Notes: generated from the letters alone by a model not told the origin. A stretch of 64,000 nucleotides of DNA from Rhabditoides inermis (GCA_963966185.1 CAWZYM010000174.1:490001-554000), one strand, 5' to 3'. Numbered from the stretch's first letter, positions 46,488-63,542 are shown. Translations and numbers: made by a program.

Positions 46488-47414
46488 GCTCCGGCACGCT
46501 TCGCGCGCCTCCGCGGTCCAAGTCTATCAGTAGATCAGTATTTAGTAGAATAGTAGATCAATAATAAGGTTTTGATCACTGCTACTGATATGCATTTTAT
46601 CTGACTCTCTGATCTTTCACTCTCTCGTATGCACATAGAAAGCGCTCGCACGCTTCGAGCGCCTCCGCGGTCAAAGTCTATCAGTAGATCAGTAATAATA
46701 AGAATATATTGATCACTGTTACTGATATGCATCCTCTCCGACTCTCTGATATTTCACTCTCTCGGATGCACATAGGAGGCGCTCCGGCACGCTTCGCGCG
46801 CCTCCGCGGTCAAAGTCTATCAGTAGATCAGTCATAATAAGATTATATTGATCACTGTTACTGATATGCATTCTCTCCGACTCTCTGATTTTTCATTCTC
46901 TCGGATGCACATAGGAGGCGCTCTGGCACGCTTCGCGCGCCTCCGCGGTCAAAGTCTATCAGTAGATCAGTAATAATAAGAATATATTGATCACTGTTAC
47001 TGATATGCATTTTCTCCGACTCTCTGATATCTCTCTCGTATGCACATGGAGGGCGCTCCGGCACGCTTCGCGCGCCTCCGCGGTCAAAGCTGATCAGTAG
47101 ATCAGTAATTATAATAATATATTGATCACTGATACTGATATGCATTCTCTCATACTCTCTTATCTTTCACTCTCGTATGCACATAGAAAGCGCTCCGGCA
47201 CGCTTCGCGGTAAAAGCCTATCAGTAGCTGGTTGACAATTACTATTTATTATAGATACAAGTATAATTTATAGTTATCACTGGTCTAATATTTTAAAATA
47301 TAAGAGAGAGAGAGAGAGATGAGCAGCCGGTTGACAATTATTATTGATTTTAGATCCAAGTAGACTTCATATTTATCACTAATCTAAAATCATAATATAT
47401 AAGAGAGAGATAAA
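46488..47414. repeat. 139-bp units and C12 lead-in
   Basis: About five 139-bp units, one with a 4-base deletion (GCGCTCGCACGC at 46642), then the double lead-in with minimal GA tracts. The second 2056-bp copy begins at about 47196. Confidence 0.9.
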
Positions 47415-48543
47415 GCCTCGCCTCACTTCTATGATTGAATATAGAAGGACGTGAGTGCATATAGTAATGTTTTATTTTATTTACTCAGAATATAGTAATC
47501 GCGCAGTTTGTTAGAGGGTGGTGAGCTGTTTCGTAGTGCGTGGTGATGTTCTCACTCCTTTGCACAATTGACTGTCTCTTTCTCTAACAGCAGACAGACT
47601 GGCAGCTGGCGCACTCTCACCTCGCCACACTCTCTCGTCGCGAGGCAATAAAACGACGTCGATTAGAGAAATTTAATTGATAGCGGGCGTCAGAGGTCAC
47701 AAAAAGATGCAAATTTTGGTAGAAGTGTAGTGGCCACCTATTTGCATGTTGTAGTAAAGGGAGACCTTACACGGTTGCCTAGTTTTCTTGAACAGCCCGC
47801 GACAACTGTTTGGTGTCGCCTCGCCTCGACTAAATCACTTCGTGAAAGGAAACCAGGAGGAGTTATAGAAAGATTACGGGCAGATTTGTAGGTGAGGGAG
47901 TGTAGAGGAGTGACGTCGAAACCGTTTATCGAAAGCTGGAGTCTGCGATTCGCAGTACTCGTTCTTGTAAGGCCTACTCGATGCAACCGTTCAACGACCT
48001 ACCCGTCTCCTCGCCTCACATACTATTTCGCCTGTTTTCTGTCTGACTCTCTCTGATTACGCGCTATTTCGTCGGACATTCTGGAGTTTATAGCTCCGCG
48101 GATATGAGAGATAACGAGCTGAAAATTGGAATCCTGCATCTCGGGACCGAGACCATCGGATCGATGTCACGTTTGGCTAGATAGGAGTAGTGGGTGGCGC
48201 GGTAGAGCGATGTATGGACAGACACCATAGGGCATTTAGCCAGACCGGCGCAGTGGCGCTGCGACTAGCGCGCTTCGCGCGCTAGAAATATAGGTATAAA
48301 ACAGAGGAGAAAATTATCTATCGATTGATATATAGATTGACTTGATATGTGCTCTGGAAGTGCTATTAGGAGCTGTGCTAGAAGTGCTGTTGTCAGTCTT
48401 TCAGTAGATGACTGATCTTTATTTATTTCCTTTTTTTAATTTTCGGTAATATCAAATATCTAGAAAGTGTCCAAGTCTATCAGTTTCTGGTTGATAGTTA
48501 CTGTTTTTCTACAGATATTTCATTTACTATGCTCATAGAAGGC
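47415..48543. repeat. Macrosatellite core, copy C12
   Basis: Appears the same as C11 at every place I compared, including the GA tracts and the TTTTCGG change. Boundary hairpin 48265-48285. Confidence 0.88.
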
Positions 48544-51500
48544 GCTCCGGCACGCTTCGCGCGCCTCCGCGGTCCAAGTCTATCAGTAGATCAGTATTTA
48601 GTAGAATAGTAGATCAATAATAAGGTTTTGATCACTGCTACTGATATGCATTTTATCTGACTCTCTGATCTTTCACTCTCTCGTATGCACATAGAAAGCG
48701 CTCGCACGCTTCGAGCGCCTCCGCGGTCAAAGTCTATCAGTAGATCAGTAATAATAAGAATATATTGATCACTGTTACTGATATGCATCCTCTCCGACTC
48801 TCTGATATTTCACTCTCTCGGATGCACATAGGAGGCGCTCCGGCACGCTTCGCGCGCCTCCGCGGTCAAAGTCTATCAGTAGATCAGTCATAATAAGATT
48901 ATATTGATCACTGTTACTGATATGCATTCTCTCCGACTCTCTGATTTTTCATTCTCTCGGATGCACATAGGAGGCGCTCTGGCACGCTTCGCGCGCCTCC
49001 GCGGTCAAAGTCTATCAGTAGATCAGTAATAATAAGAATATATTGATCACTGTTACTGATATGCATTTTCTCCGACTCTCTGATATCTCTCTCGTATGCA
49101 CATGGAGGGCGCTCCGGCACGCTTCGCGCGCCTCCGCGGTCAAAGCTGATCAGTAGATCAGTAATTATAATAATATATTGATCACTGATACTGATATGCA
49201 TTCTCTCATACTCTCTTATCTTTCACTCTCGTATGCACATAGAAAGCGCTCCGGCACGCTTCGCGCGCCTCCGCGGTTAAAGTATATCAGTAGATCAGTA
49301 ATTATAATAAAATACTGATCACTGATACTGATATGCATTTTCTCCAACTCTCTGATCTTTTACTCTCTCGTACTCTCTCGTATGCTCATAGAAAGCGCTT
49401 CGGCACGCTTCGCGCGCCTCCGCGGTCAAAGCCGATCAGTTGATCAGTAATTATAATAATCAATACATTGATCACTGATACTGATATGCATTTTATCCGA
49501 CTCTCTGATCTTTTACTCTTTCGTATGTACATAGAGAGCGCTTCGGCACGCTTCGCGCGCCTCCGCGGTCAAAGCCGATCAGTAGATCAGTGATTATAAT
49601 AATATAGTGATCATTGATACTGATAATCATTCCTACTCTCTGATCTTTTACTCTTTCGTATGCACATAGAGGGCGCTCCGGCACGCTTCGCGCGCCTCCG
49701 CGGTCAAAGTCTATCAGTAGATCAGTAATAATAAGAATATATTGATCACTGCTACTGATATGATTTTTCTCCGACTCTCTGATCTTTCACTCTCTCGTAT
49801 GCACATAGAAGGCGTTCCGGCACGCTTCGCGCGCCTCCGCGGTCAAAGCCGATCAGTAGAACAGTAATTATAATAATATATTAATCACTGATACTGATGT
49901 GCAATCTCTTCTACTCTCTGATCTTTCACTCTTTCGTATGCACATAGAAGGCGCTCCGGCACGCTTTGCGCGCCTCGGCGGTCAAAGCCGATCAGTAGAT
50001 CAGTAATTATCATATTAAATTAATCACTGATACTGATATGCAATCTCTTCTACTCTCTGATCTTTTACTCGTTCGTTTGCACATGGAGGGCGCTCCGGCA
50101 CGCTTCGCGCGCCTCCGCGGTCAAAGCCGATCAGTAGATCAGTAATTATAATAATATATTAATCACTGATACTGATATGCAATCTCTTCTACTCTCTGAT
50201 CTTTCACTCTTTCGTATGCACATAGAAGGCGCTCCGGCACGCTTCGCGCGCCTCCGCGGTCAAAGCCGATCAGTAGATCAGTAATTATCATATTAAATTA
50301 ATCACTGATACTGATATGATTTTTCTCCGACTCTCTGATCTTTCACTCTCTCGTATGCACATAGAAGGCGTTCCGGCACGCTTTGCGCGCCTCCGCGGTC
50401 AAAGCCGATCAGTAGAACAGTAATTATAATAATATATTAATCACTGATACTGATGTGCAATCTCTTCTACTCTCTGATCTTTCACTCTTTCGTATGCACA
50501 TAGAAGGCGCTCCGGCACGCTTCGCGCGCCTCCGCGGTCAAAGCCGATCAGTAGATCAGTAATTATCATATTAAATTAATCACTGATACTGATATGCAAT
50601 CTCTTCTACTCTCTGATCTTTCACTCGTTCGTTTGCACATGGAGGGCGCTCCGGCACGCTTCGCGCGCCTCCGCGGTCAAAGCCGATCAGTAGATCAATA
50701 ATTATAATATTATATTAATCACTCATACTGATATGCAATCTCTTCTACTCTCTGATCTTTCACTCTTTCGTATGCACATAGAAGGCGCTCCGGCACGCTT
50801 CGCGCGCCTCCGCGGTCAAAGCCGATCAGTAGATCAGTAATTATCATATTAAATTAATCACTGATACTGATATGCAATCTCTTCTACTCTCTGATCTTTC
50901 ACTCGTTCGTTTGCACATGGAGGGCGCTCCGGCACGCTTCGCGCGCCTCCGCGGTCAAAGCCGATCAGTAGATCAGTAATTATCATATTAAATTAATCAC
51001 TGATACTGATATGCAATCTCTTCTACTCTCTGATCTTTCACTCGTTCGTTTGCACATGGAGGGCGCTCCGGCACGCTTCGCGCGCCTCCGCGGTCAAAGC
51101 CGATCAGTATATCAGTAATTTTAATAAAACATTGATCACTGATACTGATATGCATTTTCTCTTACTCTCTGATATTTTACTCTCTCGTATGCACATGGAG
51201 GGCGCTCCGGCACGCTCCGCGCGCCTCCGCGGTCAAAGTCGATCAGTAGATCAGTAATAATAAGACTATATTGATCACTGCTACTGATATGCATTTTCTC
51301 CGACTCTCTGATCTTTTACTTTCTCGTATGCACTTAGCAAGCGCTCCGGCACGCTCCGCGCGCCTCCGCGGTCAAAGTCGATCAGTAGATCAGTAATAAT
51401 AAAACTATATTGATCACTGCTACTGATATGCATTTTCTCCGACTCTCTGATCTTTTACTTTCTCGTATGCACTTAGATAGCGCTCCGGCACGCTCCGCGC

Positions 51501-51930
51501 GCCTCCGCGGTCAAAGTCGATCAGTAGATCAGTAATAATAAGACTATATTGATCACTGCTACTGATATGCATTTTCTCTAACTCTTTTATCTTTCACTCT
51601 CTCGTATGCACATAGAAAGCGTTCCGGCACGCTCCGCGCGCCTCCGCGGTCAAAGTCGATCAGTAGATCAGTAATATATAATAAAGCATTGATCACTGCT
51701 ACTGATATGCGTTTTCTCCATTTCTCTTATCTTTTACTTTCTCGTATGCACATAGAAAGCGCTCCGGCACGCTTCGCGCGCCTCCGCCGTCAAAACCGAT
51801 CAGTATATCAGTAATTATAATAATATACTGATCACTGATACTGATATGCCTTCTCTCCTACTCTCTGATCTTTTACTCTCTCGTATGCACTCAGAATGCG
51901 TTCCGGCACACTCCGCTCCGCGGTAAAAGC
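48544..51930. repeat. 139-bp satellite array, about 24 units
   Basis: Contains repeated blocks: units with TTATCATATTAAATTAATC (about 50005-51000) recur at one- to two-unit spacing. Units with GACTATATTGATC and CTTAGCAAGCG/CTTAGATAGCG (51240-51560) recur near 55780-57370. Confidence 0.92.
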
Positions 51931-52012
51931 CTATCAGTAGCTGGTTGACAATTTTTTTTTATTAGAGATACAAATATAATTTATAGTTATCACTGGTCTC
52001 ATATTATAAAAT

Positions 52013-52058
<46 letters not shown>

Positions 52059-52213
52059 GAAAGAAATAGCGAGAGAGAGAGAGAGAGAGAGAAAGACGAG
52101 AGAGAGAGAGAGAGAGATATAAGAAAGAGAGAGAGAGAGAGAAAGAGAGGGAGAGACGAAAAAAGAGGGATGAGAAAAAGAGAGGGATGAGAAAAGAAGG
52201 TTACATAGTATTT
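51931..52213. repeat. C13 lead-in and GA tract
   Basis: Single lead-in and a GA tract (52014-52157) with GACGAAAG, GACGAG and GATATAAG interruptions. Confidence 0.88.
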
Positions 52214-53333
52214 CGCCTCGCCTCACTTCCTGATTGAATATAGAATGTCGTTAGTGCATACAGTTATATTTGTATTGTATTTGCTCAGAATATAGACTTT
52301 GCACAGTTTGTGGAGTGTGGTGAGCTGTTTCGTAGTGCATGGTGCTGTTCTCGCTCATTTGCACAATTTACTGTTTCTTTCTCTAACAGCAGACAGACTG
52401 GCAGCTGGCGCACTCTCACCTCGCCACACTCTCTCGTCGCGGGGCAATAAAACGACGTCGATTAGAGGAATTTAATTGATAGCGAGCGTCAGAGGTCACA
52501 AAAAGATGCAAATTTTGGTAGAAGTGTAGTGGCCACCTATTTGCATGTTGTAGTAAAGGGAGACCTTACACGGTTGCCTAGTTTTCTTGAACAGCCCGCG
52601 ACAACTGTTTGGTGTCGCCTCGCCTCGACTAAATCACTTCGTGAAAGGAAACCAGGAGGATTTATAAAAAGATTACGGGCAGATTTGTAGGTGAGGGAGT
52701 GTAGAGGAGTGACGTCGAAACCGTTTTTCGATAGCTGAAGTCTGCGATTCGCAGTACTCGTTCTTGTAAGGTCTACTCGCCGCACCCGATTCGTCAGTGA
52801 CCCGTCTCTTCATCTGACACACTATCTCGCTGCTTTTCTGTCTGACTCTCTCGGATTACGCGCTATTTCGTCGGACCTTCTTGAGCTTATAGCTCCGCGG
52901 ATATGAGAGATAAAGATCTGAAAATTGGAATCCTGCATCTCGGGATCGAGACCATCGGATCGATGTCACGTTTGGCTAGATAGGAGTAGTGGCTGGCGCG
53001 GTAGAGCGATGGACGTACGGAAACCATAGGGCATTTTACACACACAGGCAACTAGCGCGCTTCGCGCGCTAGAAATATAGGCATCAAATAGAGGAGAAAA
53101 TTATCTATCGATTGATATATAGATTGACTTGATATGTGCTCTGGAAGTGCTAATAGGAGCTGTGCTAGAAGTGCTGTTGTCAGTCTTCCAGTAGATGACT
53201 GATCTTTATTTATTATCTTATTTTATTTTTATTTTTTAGTAATTTTAATAATTAGAAAGTGTCACAGTCTATCAGTATCTGGTTGACAGTTACTGCTTTT
53301 GTACAAATAATATATTTACTTCACTCATAGAAG
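52214..53333. repeat. Macrosatellite core, copy C13
   Basis: Boundary hairpin 53052-53072. The TCTCGG stem has one C to T change that leaves a G-T wobble (TCTCGG-GA-TCGAGA). The tail is type 1. The head is nearly the same as C14. Confidence 0.88.
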
Positions 53334-53380
53334 GCGCTCCGGCGCGCCTCCGCGGTCAAAGCCTATCAGTAGATCAGTAA
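53334..53380. repeat. 139-bp unit fragment before the TAA expansion
   Basis: A shortened GC box (GGCGCGCCTCCGCGG) and the unit start TATCAGTAGATCAGTAATAA lead directly into the TAA tract. Confidence 0.85.
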
Positions 53381-57755
<4,375 letters not shown>

Positions 57756-57834
57756 TCAGTAGCTGGTTGACAATTTTTATTTATTAGAGATACAAATATA
57801 ATTTATAGTTATCACTGGTCTCATATTATAAAAT

Positions 57835-57881
<47 letters not shown>

Positions 57882-57895
57882 GAGACGAAAGAAAT

Positions 57896-57931
<36 letters not shown>

Positions 57932-58042
57932 GAGAGAGAGAGAGATATAAGAAAGAGAGAGAGAGAGAGAAAAAGAGAGAGAGACGGAAAAAAGAGGGAT
58001 GAGAAAAAGAGAGGGATGAGAAAAGAAGGTTACATAGTATTT
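57756..58042. repeat. C14 lead-in and GA tract
   Basis: Same layout as C13, with altered microsatellite lengths (57837-57990). Confidence 0.88.
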
Positions 58043-59089
58043 CGCCTCGCCTCACTTCCTGATTGAATATAGAATGTCGTTAGTGCATACAGTTATATTT
58101 GTATTGTATTTGCTCAGAATATAGACTTTGCACAGTTTGTGGAGTGTGGTGAGCTGTTTCGTAGTGCATGGTGCTGTTCTCGCTCATTTGCACAATTTAC
58201 TGTTTCTTTCTCTAACAGCAGACAGACTGGCAGCTGGCGCACTCTCACCTCGCCACACTCTCTCGTCGCGGGGCAATAAAACGACGTCGATTAGAGGAAT
58301 TTAATTGATAGCGAGCGTCAGAGGTCACAAAAAGATGCAAATTTTGGTAGAAGTGTAGTGGCCACCTATTTGCATGTTGTTGTAAAGGGAGACCTTACAC
58401 GGTTGCCTAGTTTTCTTGAACAGCCCGCGACAACTGTTTGGTGTCGCCTCGCCTCGACTAAATCACTTCGTGAAAGGAAACCAGGAGGATTTATAAAAAG
58501 ATTACGGGCAGATTTGTAGGTGAGGGAGTGTAGAGGAGTGACGTCGAAACCGTTTTTCGATAGCTGAAGTCTGCGATTCGCAGTACTCGTTCTTGTAAGG
58601 TCTACTCGCCGCACCCGATTCGTCAGTGACCCGTCTCTTCATCTGACACACTATCTCGCTGCTTTTCTGTCTGACTCTCTCGGATTACGCGCTATTTCGT
58701 CGGACCTTCTTGAGCTTATAGCTCCGCGGATATGAGAGATAAAGATCTGAAAATTGGAATCCTGCATCTCGGGACCGAGACCATCGGATCGATGTCACGT
58801 TTGGCTAGATAGGAGTAGTGGGTGGCGCGGTAGAGCGATGGACGTACGGAAACCATAGGGCATTTTACACACACAGGCAACTAGCGCGCTTCGCGCGCTA
58901 GAAATATAGGTATAAAATAGAGGAGGAAATTATCTATCGATTGATATATAGATTGACTTGATATGTGCTCTGGAAGTGCTATTAGGAGATGTGCTAGAAG
59001 TGCTGTTGTCAGAGCCTTCCAAAAATGAGTGATCTTCATTGTATTTCCTTAATTTTGAATTACAGTATTAACAAATGTTTGAACAGTGT
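58043..59089. repeat. Macrosatellite core, copy C14
   Basis: The head matches C13 to beyond the boundary hairpin (58881-58901). The tail is type 2 (GTCAGAGCCTTCC, ATTACAG), as in C4, and leads to module B. Head and tail types are thus combined differently from C13. Confidence 0.88.
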
Positions 59090-59281
59090 CAATGTCTAAC
59101 AGTAGCTGGTTGATAATTTTTGATTCTCGACTGATATTATCTTACCTATGCTCATAGAAGGCGCTCCGAGATGCAGCCGAAGACTATCGGTATATGAGTG
59201 ATAACTATGTCATAACTAACTTACACTTTCCGTTTCTCCGCTTCTCTCTCTGTCTCTCTCTCTCTCTTCTCTCTCTCTCTG

Positions 59282-59316
<35 letters not shown>

Positions 59317-59334
59317 TTGCTCTAGAAGGCGCTC
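59090..59334. repeat. Module B with CT microsatellite
   Basis: The same module as at 21130, with a shorter, interrupted CT tract (59244-59318). Confidence 0.85.
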
Positions 59335-59767
59335 CGGCACGCTACCGCGTGCCTCCGCGGTCAAAGCCTATCAGTAGATCAAAAATAAAAATATATTGAT
59401 CACTGATACTGTTTTGAATTTTCTCCGACTCTCTGATATTTCACTCTCTCGACGATCATAGATAGCCGCTCCGCGCGCCTCCGCGGTCAAAATCTTTCAG
59501 TAGCTGGTTGACAATGATTATTTATCACGGATCTAATATTATAAAATATCTACTCTCGCCTTTGATCACAGACAGCCGCTCCGCGCGCCTCAGCGGTCAA
59601 ATTCTATCAGTAGCTGGTTGACAATGATTAGTTATCACGGATCTAATATTATAAAATCTCTACTCTCGCCTTTGATCACAGACAGCCGCTCCGCGCGCCT
59701 CAGCGGTCAAACTCTATCAGTAGCTGGTTGACAATTATTAGTTACCACGGATCTAATATCATAAAGT
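59335..59767. repeat. One 139-bp unit, then 110-bp units
   Basis: A partial 139-bp unit ends at CTCTCTCG/ACGATCATAG, then about three 110-bp units to ATCATAAAGT. The last four bases (AAGT, 59764-59767) are the left target duplication of retroelement copy B. Confidence 0.88.
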
Positions 59768-60981
59768 TCTGCTCTTTCGCTCATTCTGCTCTTTCGCTAG
59801 ATTCTGCTCTTTCGCTCGCGCTGAGCGGCTGTAATCTCTCGCCATGCCGAAAGGCAAAACATCTTCCAGCAAATTTGCCAAGCAGCCCAATTCTGGCACT
59901 ACTTCAACTGATTCTACTACTTTTTCGGCAACACCTATTTCATTCCTCACTCCTGACCTGTCGCCTACTTCCATTTTGAACTCGGCTGACCACCTTCGCG
60001 ACTTCCTCTCGCAGACATTCAATGAACTGAGCGTCACATTGGGCGCTCGTCTGTGCAGTATGGTGAACGAGTCCATCGCCTATTTGGAGGAGCAGATCGA
60101 GGAGCTGAGGCAGAGGATCGACGAGCTCGCCAAACCCAAGGAAACCTCTGTACCTGTGAGTCCACCGATTTCCACACCTATTGGATATGGAGAGGAGAGG
60201 AGGAAGCGTGTCATTCTGACCCGCGTTTCCCGATCCTACCGGAACTACTTTTTCGAAAACACTACCTTGTTTGGACTGAAGACGACCGATTGCCGAATTG
60301 TTGCCGACCGTGATAGTGACGTGTTCAACACCTTGCTTCTCTCCTTCAACTGCCCCGAGGATGCCACCTCTTTCATCCGCAAATTCAACATGGACTGTCT
60401 CGCGAGAGACTGTCCAGCGAGAGCCCGTCCCGACTACTACCCGGAGGATGCTGCCAAGTACGCTGCCGCCTGGAGGGAGGCGATTCGACTCAACGACACT
60501 GCTGGCCGGCGCGAGTGGACTGTGCGAGGACTCGAGCTGTTCAAGTTGCGACTGCCCGGTCAGTGGACAAAGATTGACCGCTAAACTTCTATCTACAGTC
60601 TCTCTTTTCACATGTTGCCTCTTTGTATCTTCGTGTTATGCATTCAGTTCATTTCGTTTTATATCAACATTGTTCACAATTTCGCTCATCATGGTGCCTG
60701 AGTGTTTACGTTTACGTTTCATATATTTCCTCAAATTCATAATTTTCACTTCGATCGATGTGTTATTCGTTACACGTTTCTTTCACACTTTCGTCTGATA
60801 TTTGATCTAACTGTTTTTGCAATCGCCATGTCCCATGTTTTGTTTTGTGTTTCTCTTTTCCCCGTTCTCTTCTCTCACGCAGAGAAACTGTCGCGCCCGT
60901 CATAAGTGCTCTTGAAGCCTGCGGGAATAGAAAATATTTGTGAATCACTCGCAAATAGATAAATATTATTATATTATTATT
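59768..60981 (+). mobile_element. ORF1-only retroelement, copy B (1.2 kb, HAL1-like)
   Basis: Inserted in a 110-bp unit with AAGT on both sides (59764-59767, 60982-60985). The order is: a 5' leader with three near copies of TTCTGCTCTTTCGCT, one ORF, about 400 bp of 3' UTR, and an ATT-rich simple-sequence tail. The complete element has no endonuclease or reverse transcriptase, so it would need another LINE in trans, as mammalian HAL1 (half-L1) elements do. The 3' end block at 60879-60926 is shared with copy A. Confidence 0.75.
59844..60584 (+). CDS. ORF1p-like RNA-binding protein of a retroelement
   Basis: An intact 246-codon ORF, the only convincing complete gene in the window. The ATG at 59844 is the first in frame after the leader. 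Layout: residues 1-45 Ser/Thr/Pro-rich; about 70-97 a coiled coil (LEEQIEELRQRIDEL); about 119-190 a segment like an RRM, starting RKRVILTRV and ending with FIRKFN; about 195-246 a basic domain with RDCPARARPDYYPEDAAKY and AGRREWTVR. This order matches L1-type ORF1 proteins, which bind RNA as trimers and chaperone nucleic acid during retrotransposition. That function is inferred, not shown. There is no CCHC knuckle. Copy A keeps the same C-terminal half open, so selection on the protein is plausible. A domesticated gene is less likely, given the target duplications and satellite setting. Confidence 0.78.
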   Translation: MPKGKTSSSKFAKQPNSGTTSTDSTTFSATPISFLTPDLSPTSILNSADHLRDFLSQTFNELSVTLGARLCSMVNESIAYLEEQIEELRQRIDELAKPKETSVPVSPPISTPIGYGEERRKRVILTRVSRSYRNYFFENTTLFGLKTTDCRIVADRDSDVFNTLLLSFNCPEDATSFIRKFNMDCLARDCPARARPDYYPEDAAKYAAAWREAIRLNDTAGRREWTVRGLELFKLRLPGQWTKIDR

Positions 60982-61955
60982 AAGTATCTACTCTCGCCTA
61001 TGATCATAGATAGCCGCTCCGCGCGTCTCCGCGGTCAAATTCTATCAGTAGCTGATTGACAATGATTAGTTATCACGGATCTAATATTATAAAATATCTG
61101 CTCTCGCCTATGATCATAGACAGCCGCTCCGCGCGACTCCGCGGTCAAATTCTATCAGTAGCTGGTTGACAATGTTTAGTCATCACGGATCTAATATCAT
61201 AAAATATCTACTCTCGCCCATGATCATAGACAGCCGCTCCGCGCGCCTCCGCGGTCAAATTCTATCCGTAGCTGGTTGACAATGATTAGTTATCACGGAT
61301 CTAATATTATAAATTATCTACTCTCGCCTATGATCATAGACAGCAGCTCCGCGCGCCTCCGCGGGCACTTCTATCAGTAGCTGGTGACAATGTTTAGTTA
61401 TCACAGATCAATCATCATAAAATATCTACTCTCGCCTATGATCATAGATAGCCGCTCCGCGCGCCTCCGCGGTCAAATTCTATCAGTAGCTGGTTGACAA
61501 TGATTAGTTATCATGGATCTAATCTTATAAATCACCTACTCTCGCCTATGATCATAGACAGCCGCTCCGCGCGCCTCCGCGGTCAAATTCTATCAGTAGC
61601 TGGTTGACAATGATTAGTTATCACGGATCTATTATTATAAAATATCTACTATCGCATATGATCATAGACAGCCGCTCCGCGCGCCTCCGCGGTCAAACTC
61701 TATCAGTAGCTGGTTGACAATGATTAGTTATCACGGATATAATATTATAAACAATCTACTCTCGCCTTTGATCACAGACAGCCGCTCCGCGCGCCTCAGC
61801 GGTCAAATTCTATCAGTAGCTGGTTGACAATGATTAGTTATCACGGATCTAATATTATAAAACCTCTACTCTCGCCTTTGATCACAGACAGCCGCTCCGC
61901 GCGCCTCAGCGGTCAAACTCTATCAGTAGCTGGTTGACAATGATTAGTTATCACG
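60982..61955. repeat. 110-bp satellite array
   Basis: About nine units. It resumes the interrupted unit at AAGTATCTACTCTCGCC. One unit (61363) has a damaged GC box (GCGGGCACTTC). It ends where GGAACTAATAATTGACTTG leaves the unit. Confidence 0.92.
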
Positions 61956-62175
61956 GAACTAATAATTGACTTGAAATGTGCTCTGGATGTGCTATTAGGA
62001 AATGTTCTAGAAGTGCTGTCGTCAGTCTTTCAGTAGATGACTGATCTTTATTCATTTTCTTTTTTCTATTTTTCAGTATTTTCAAATAATTAGAAAGTGT
62101 CACAGTTTATCAGTATCTGGTTGATAGTATCTGGTTGACTGCTTTTCTACAGATGTATTTACTACGCTCATAGAA
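61956..62175. repeat. Headless core-tail fragment
   Basis: A core tail starting TTGACTTGAAATGTGCTC, missing the head and boundary hairpin, joined directly to a 110-bp unit. It has the TTTTTCAG run and the normal ending at GCTCATAGAAGG. Confidence 0.85.
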
Positions 62176-63170
62176 GGCGCTCCGGCACGCTCCGCTGTCA
62201 GAGCCTATCAGTAGATCAGTAATAAAATAACAATATAATGATCACTGATACTGATATGCATTTTCTCCTACTCTCTGATATTTTACTCTCTCGTATGCAC
62301 ATGGAGGGCGCTCCGGCACGCTCCGCGCGCCTCCGCGGTCCAAGTCGATCAGTAGATCAGTAGTTATAATAAAACAATGATCACTGATACTGATATGCAT
62401 TTTCTCTGACTCTCTGATTTTTTAATCTTGCGTATGCACATAGAGGGCGCTCCGGCACGCTTCGCGCGCCTCCGCGGTCAAAGCCGATCAGTAGATCAGT
62501 AATTATAATAAAACATTGATCACTGATACTGATATGCATTTTTTCCGACTCTCTGATTTTTTACTTTTTCGTATGCACATAGAGGGCGCTCCGGCACGCT
62601 TCGCGCGCCTCCGCGGTCAAAGCAGATCAGTAGATCAGTAATTATAATAATACACTGATCACTGATACTGATATGAATTTTCTCCGACTCTCTGATCGTT
62701 CACTTTCTCGTATGCACATAAAAAGCGCTTCGGCACGCTTCGCGCGCCTCCGCGGTCAAAGCCGATCAGTAGAACAGTAATCATAATAATACATTGATCA
62801 CTGATACTGATATGCATTTTATCCGACTCTCTGATTTTTTTTTACTCTTTCGTATGCACATAGAAGGCGCTCCGGCACGCTTCGCGCGCCTCCGCGGTCT
62901 AAGCCGATCAGTAAACCAGTAATTATAATAATATACTGATCACTGATACTGATATGCCTTCTCTCCTACTCTCTGATCTTTTACTATCTCGTACGCACAT
63001 AGAAAGCGCTCCGGCACGCTTCGCGCGCCTCCGCGGTCAAAGCCGATCAGTAGATCAGTAATTATAATAATATATTGATCACTGATACTGATATGCATTA
63101 TCTCCTACTCTCTGATCTTTCACTCTCTCGTATGCACATGGAGGGCGCTCCGGCACGCTTCGCGGTAAAA
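62176..63170. repeat. 139-bp satellite array
   Basis: About seven units of ordinary type, closing with the shortened GC box. Confidence 0.92.
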
Positions 63171-63255
63171 GCCTATCAGTAGCTGGTTGACAATTACTAT
63201 TTATTATAAATACAAGTATAATTTATAGTTATCACTGGTCTAATATTATAAAATA

Positions 63256-63298
<43 letters not shown>

Positions 63299-63412
63299 AA
63301 GATGAGCAGCTGGTTAACAATTATTATTATTGACTTTAGATCCAAGTAGACTTCATATTTATCACTAATTTAAAATCATAATATATATAATAGAGAGATA
63401 GAGGAAGAGAGG

Positions 63413-63443
<31 letters not shown>

Positions 63444-63489
63444 AGAGACGAAAAGAGAGGGATGAGAAGAGGAGGTTACATAGTATTTT
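63171..63489. repeat. C15 double lead-in with GA tracts
   Basis: Two lead-ins and GA tracts (63260-63297 and 63388-63459). Confidence 0.88.
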
Positions 63490-63542
63490 GCCTCGCCTCA
63501 CTTCCCTGATTGATTATAGGATGACGTGAGTGCATATAGTAA
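63490..63542. repeat. Macrosatellite core, copy C15 (cut off)
   Basis: Only the first about 50 bp of the core are present, up to GCATATAGTAA. Other cores continue TGTTTTATTG; here element E3 begins instead. The rest of the core may lie beyond the window. Confidence 0.85.

Noticed and set aside
59940..60611. 223-codon minus-strand frame opposite the ORF1-like gene
   Set aside because: A shadow of the plus-strand ORF, which has the recognisable domain order and the homologous second copy.
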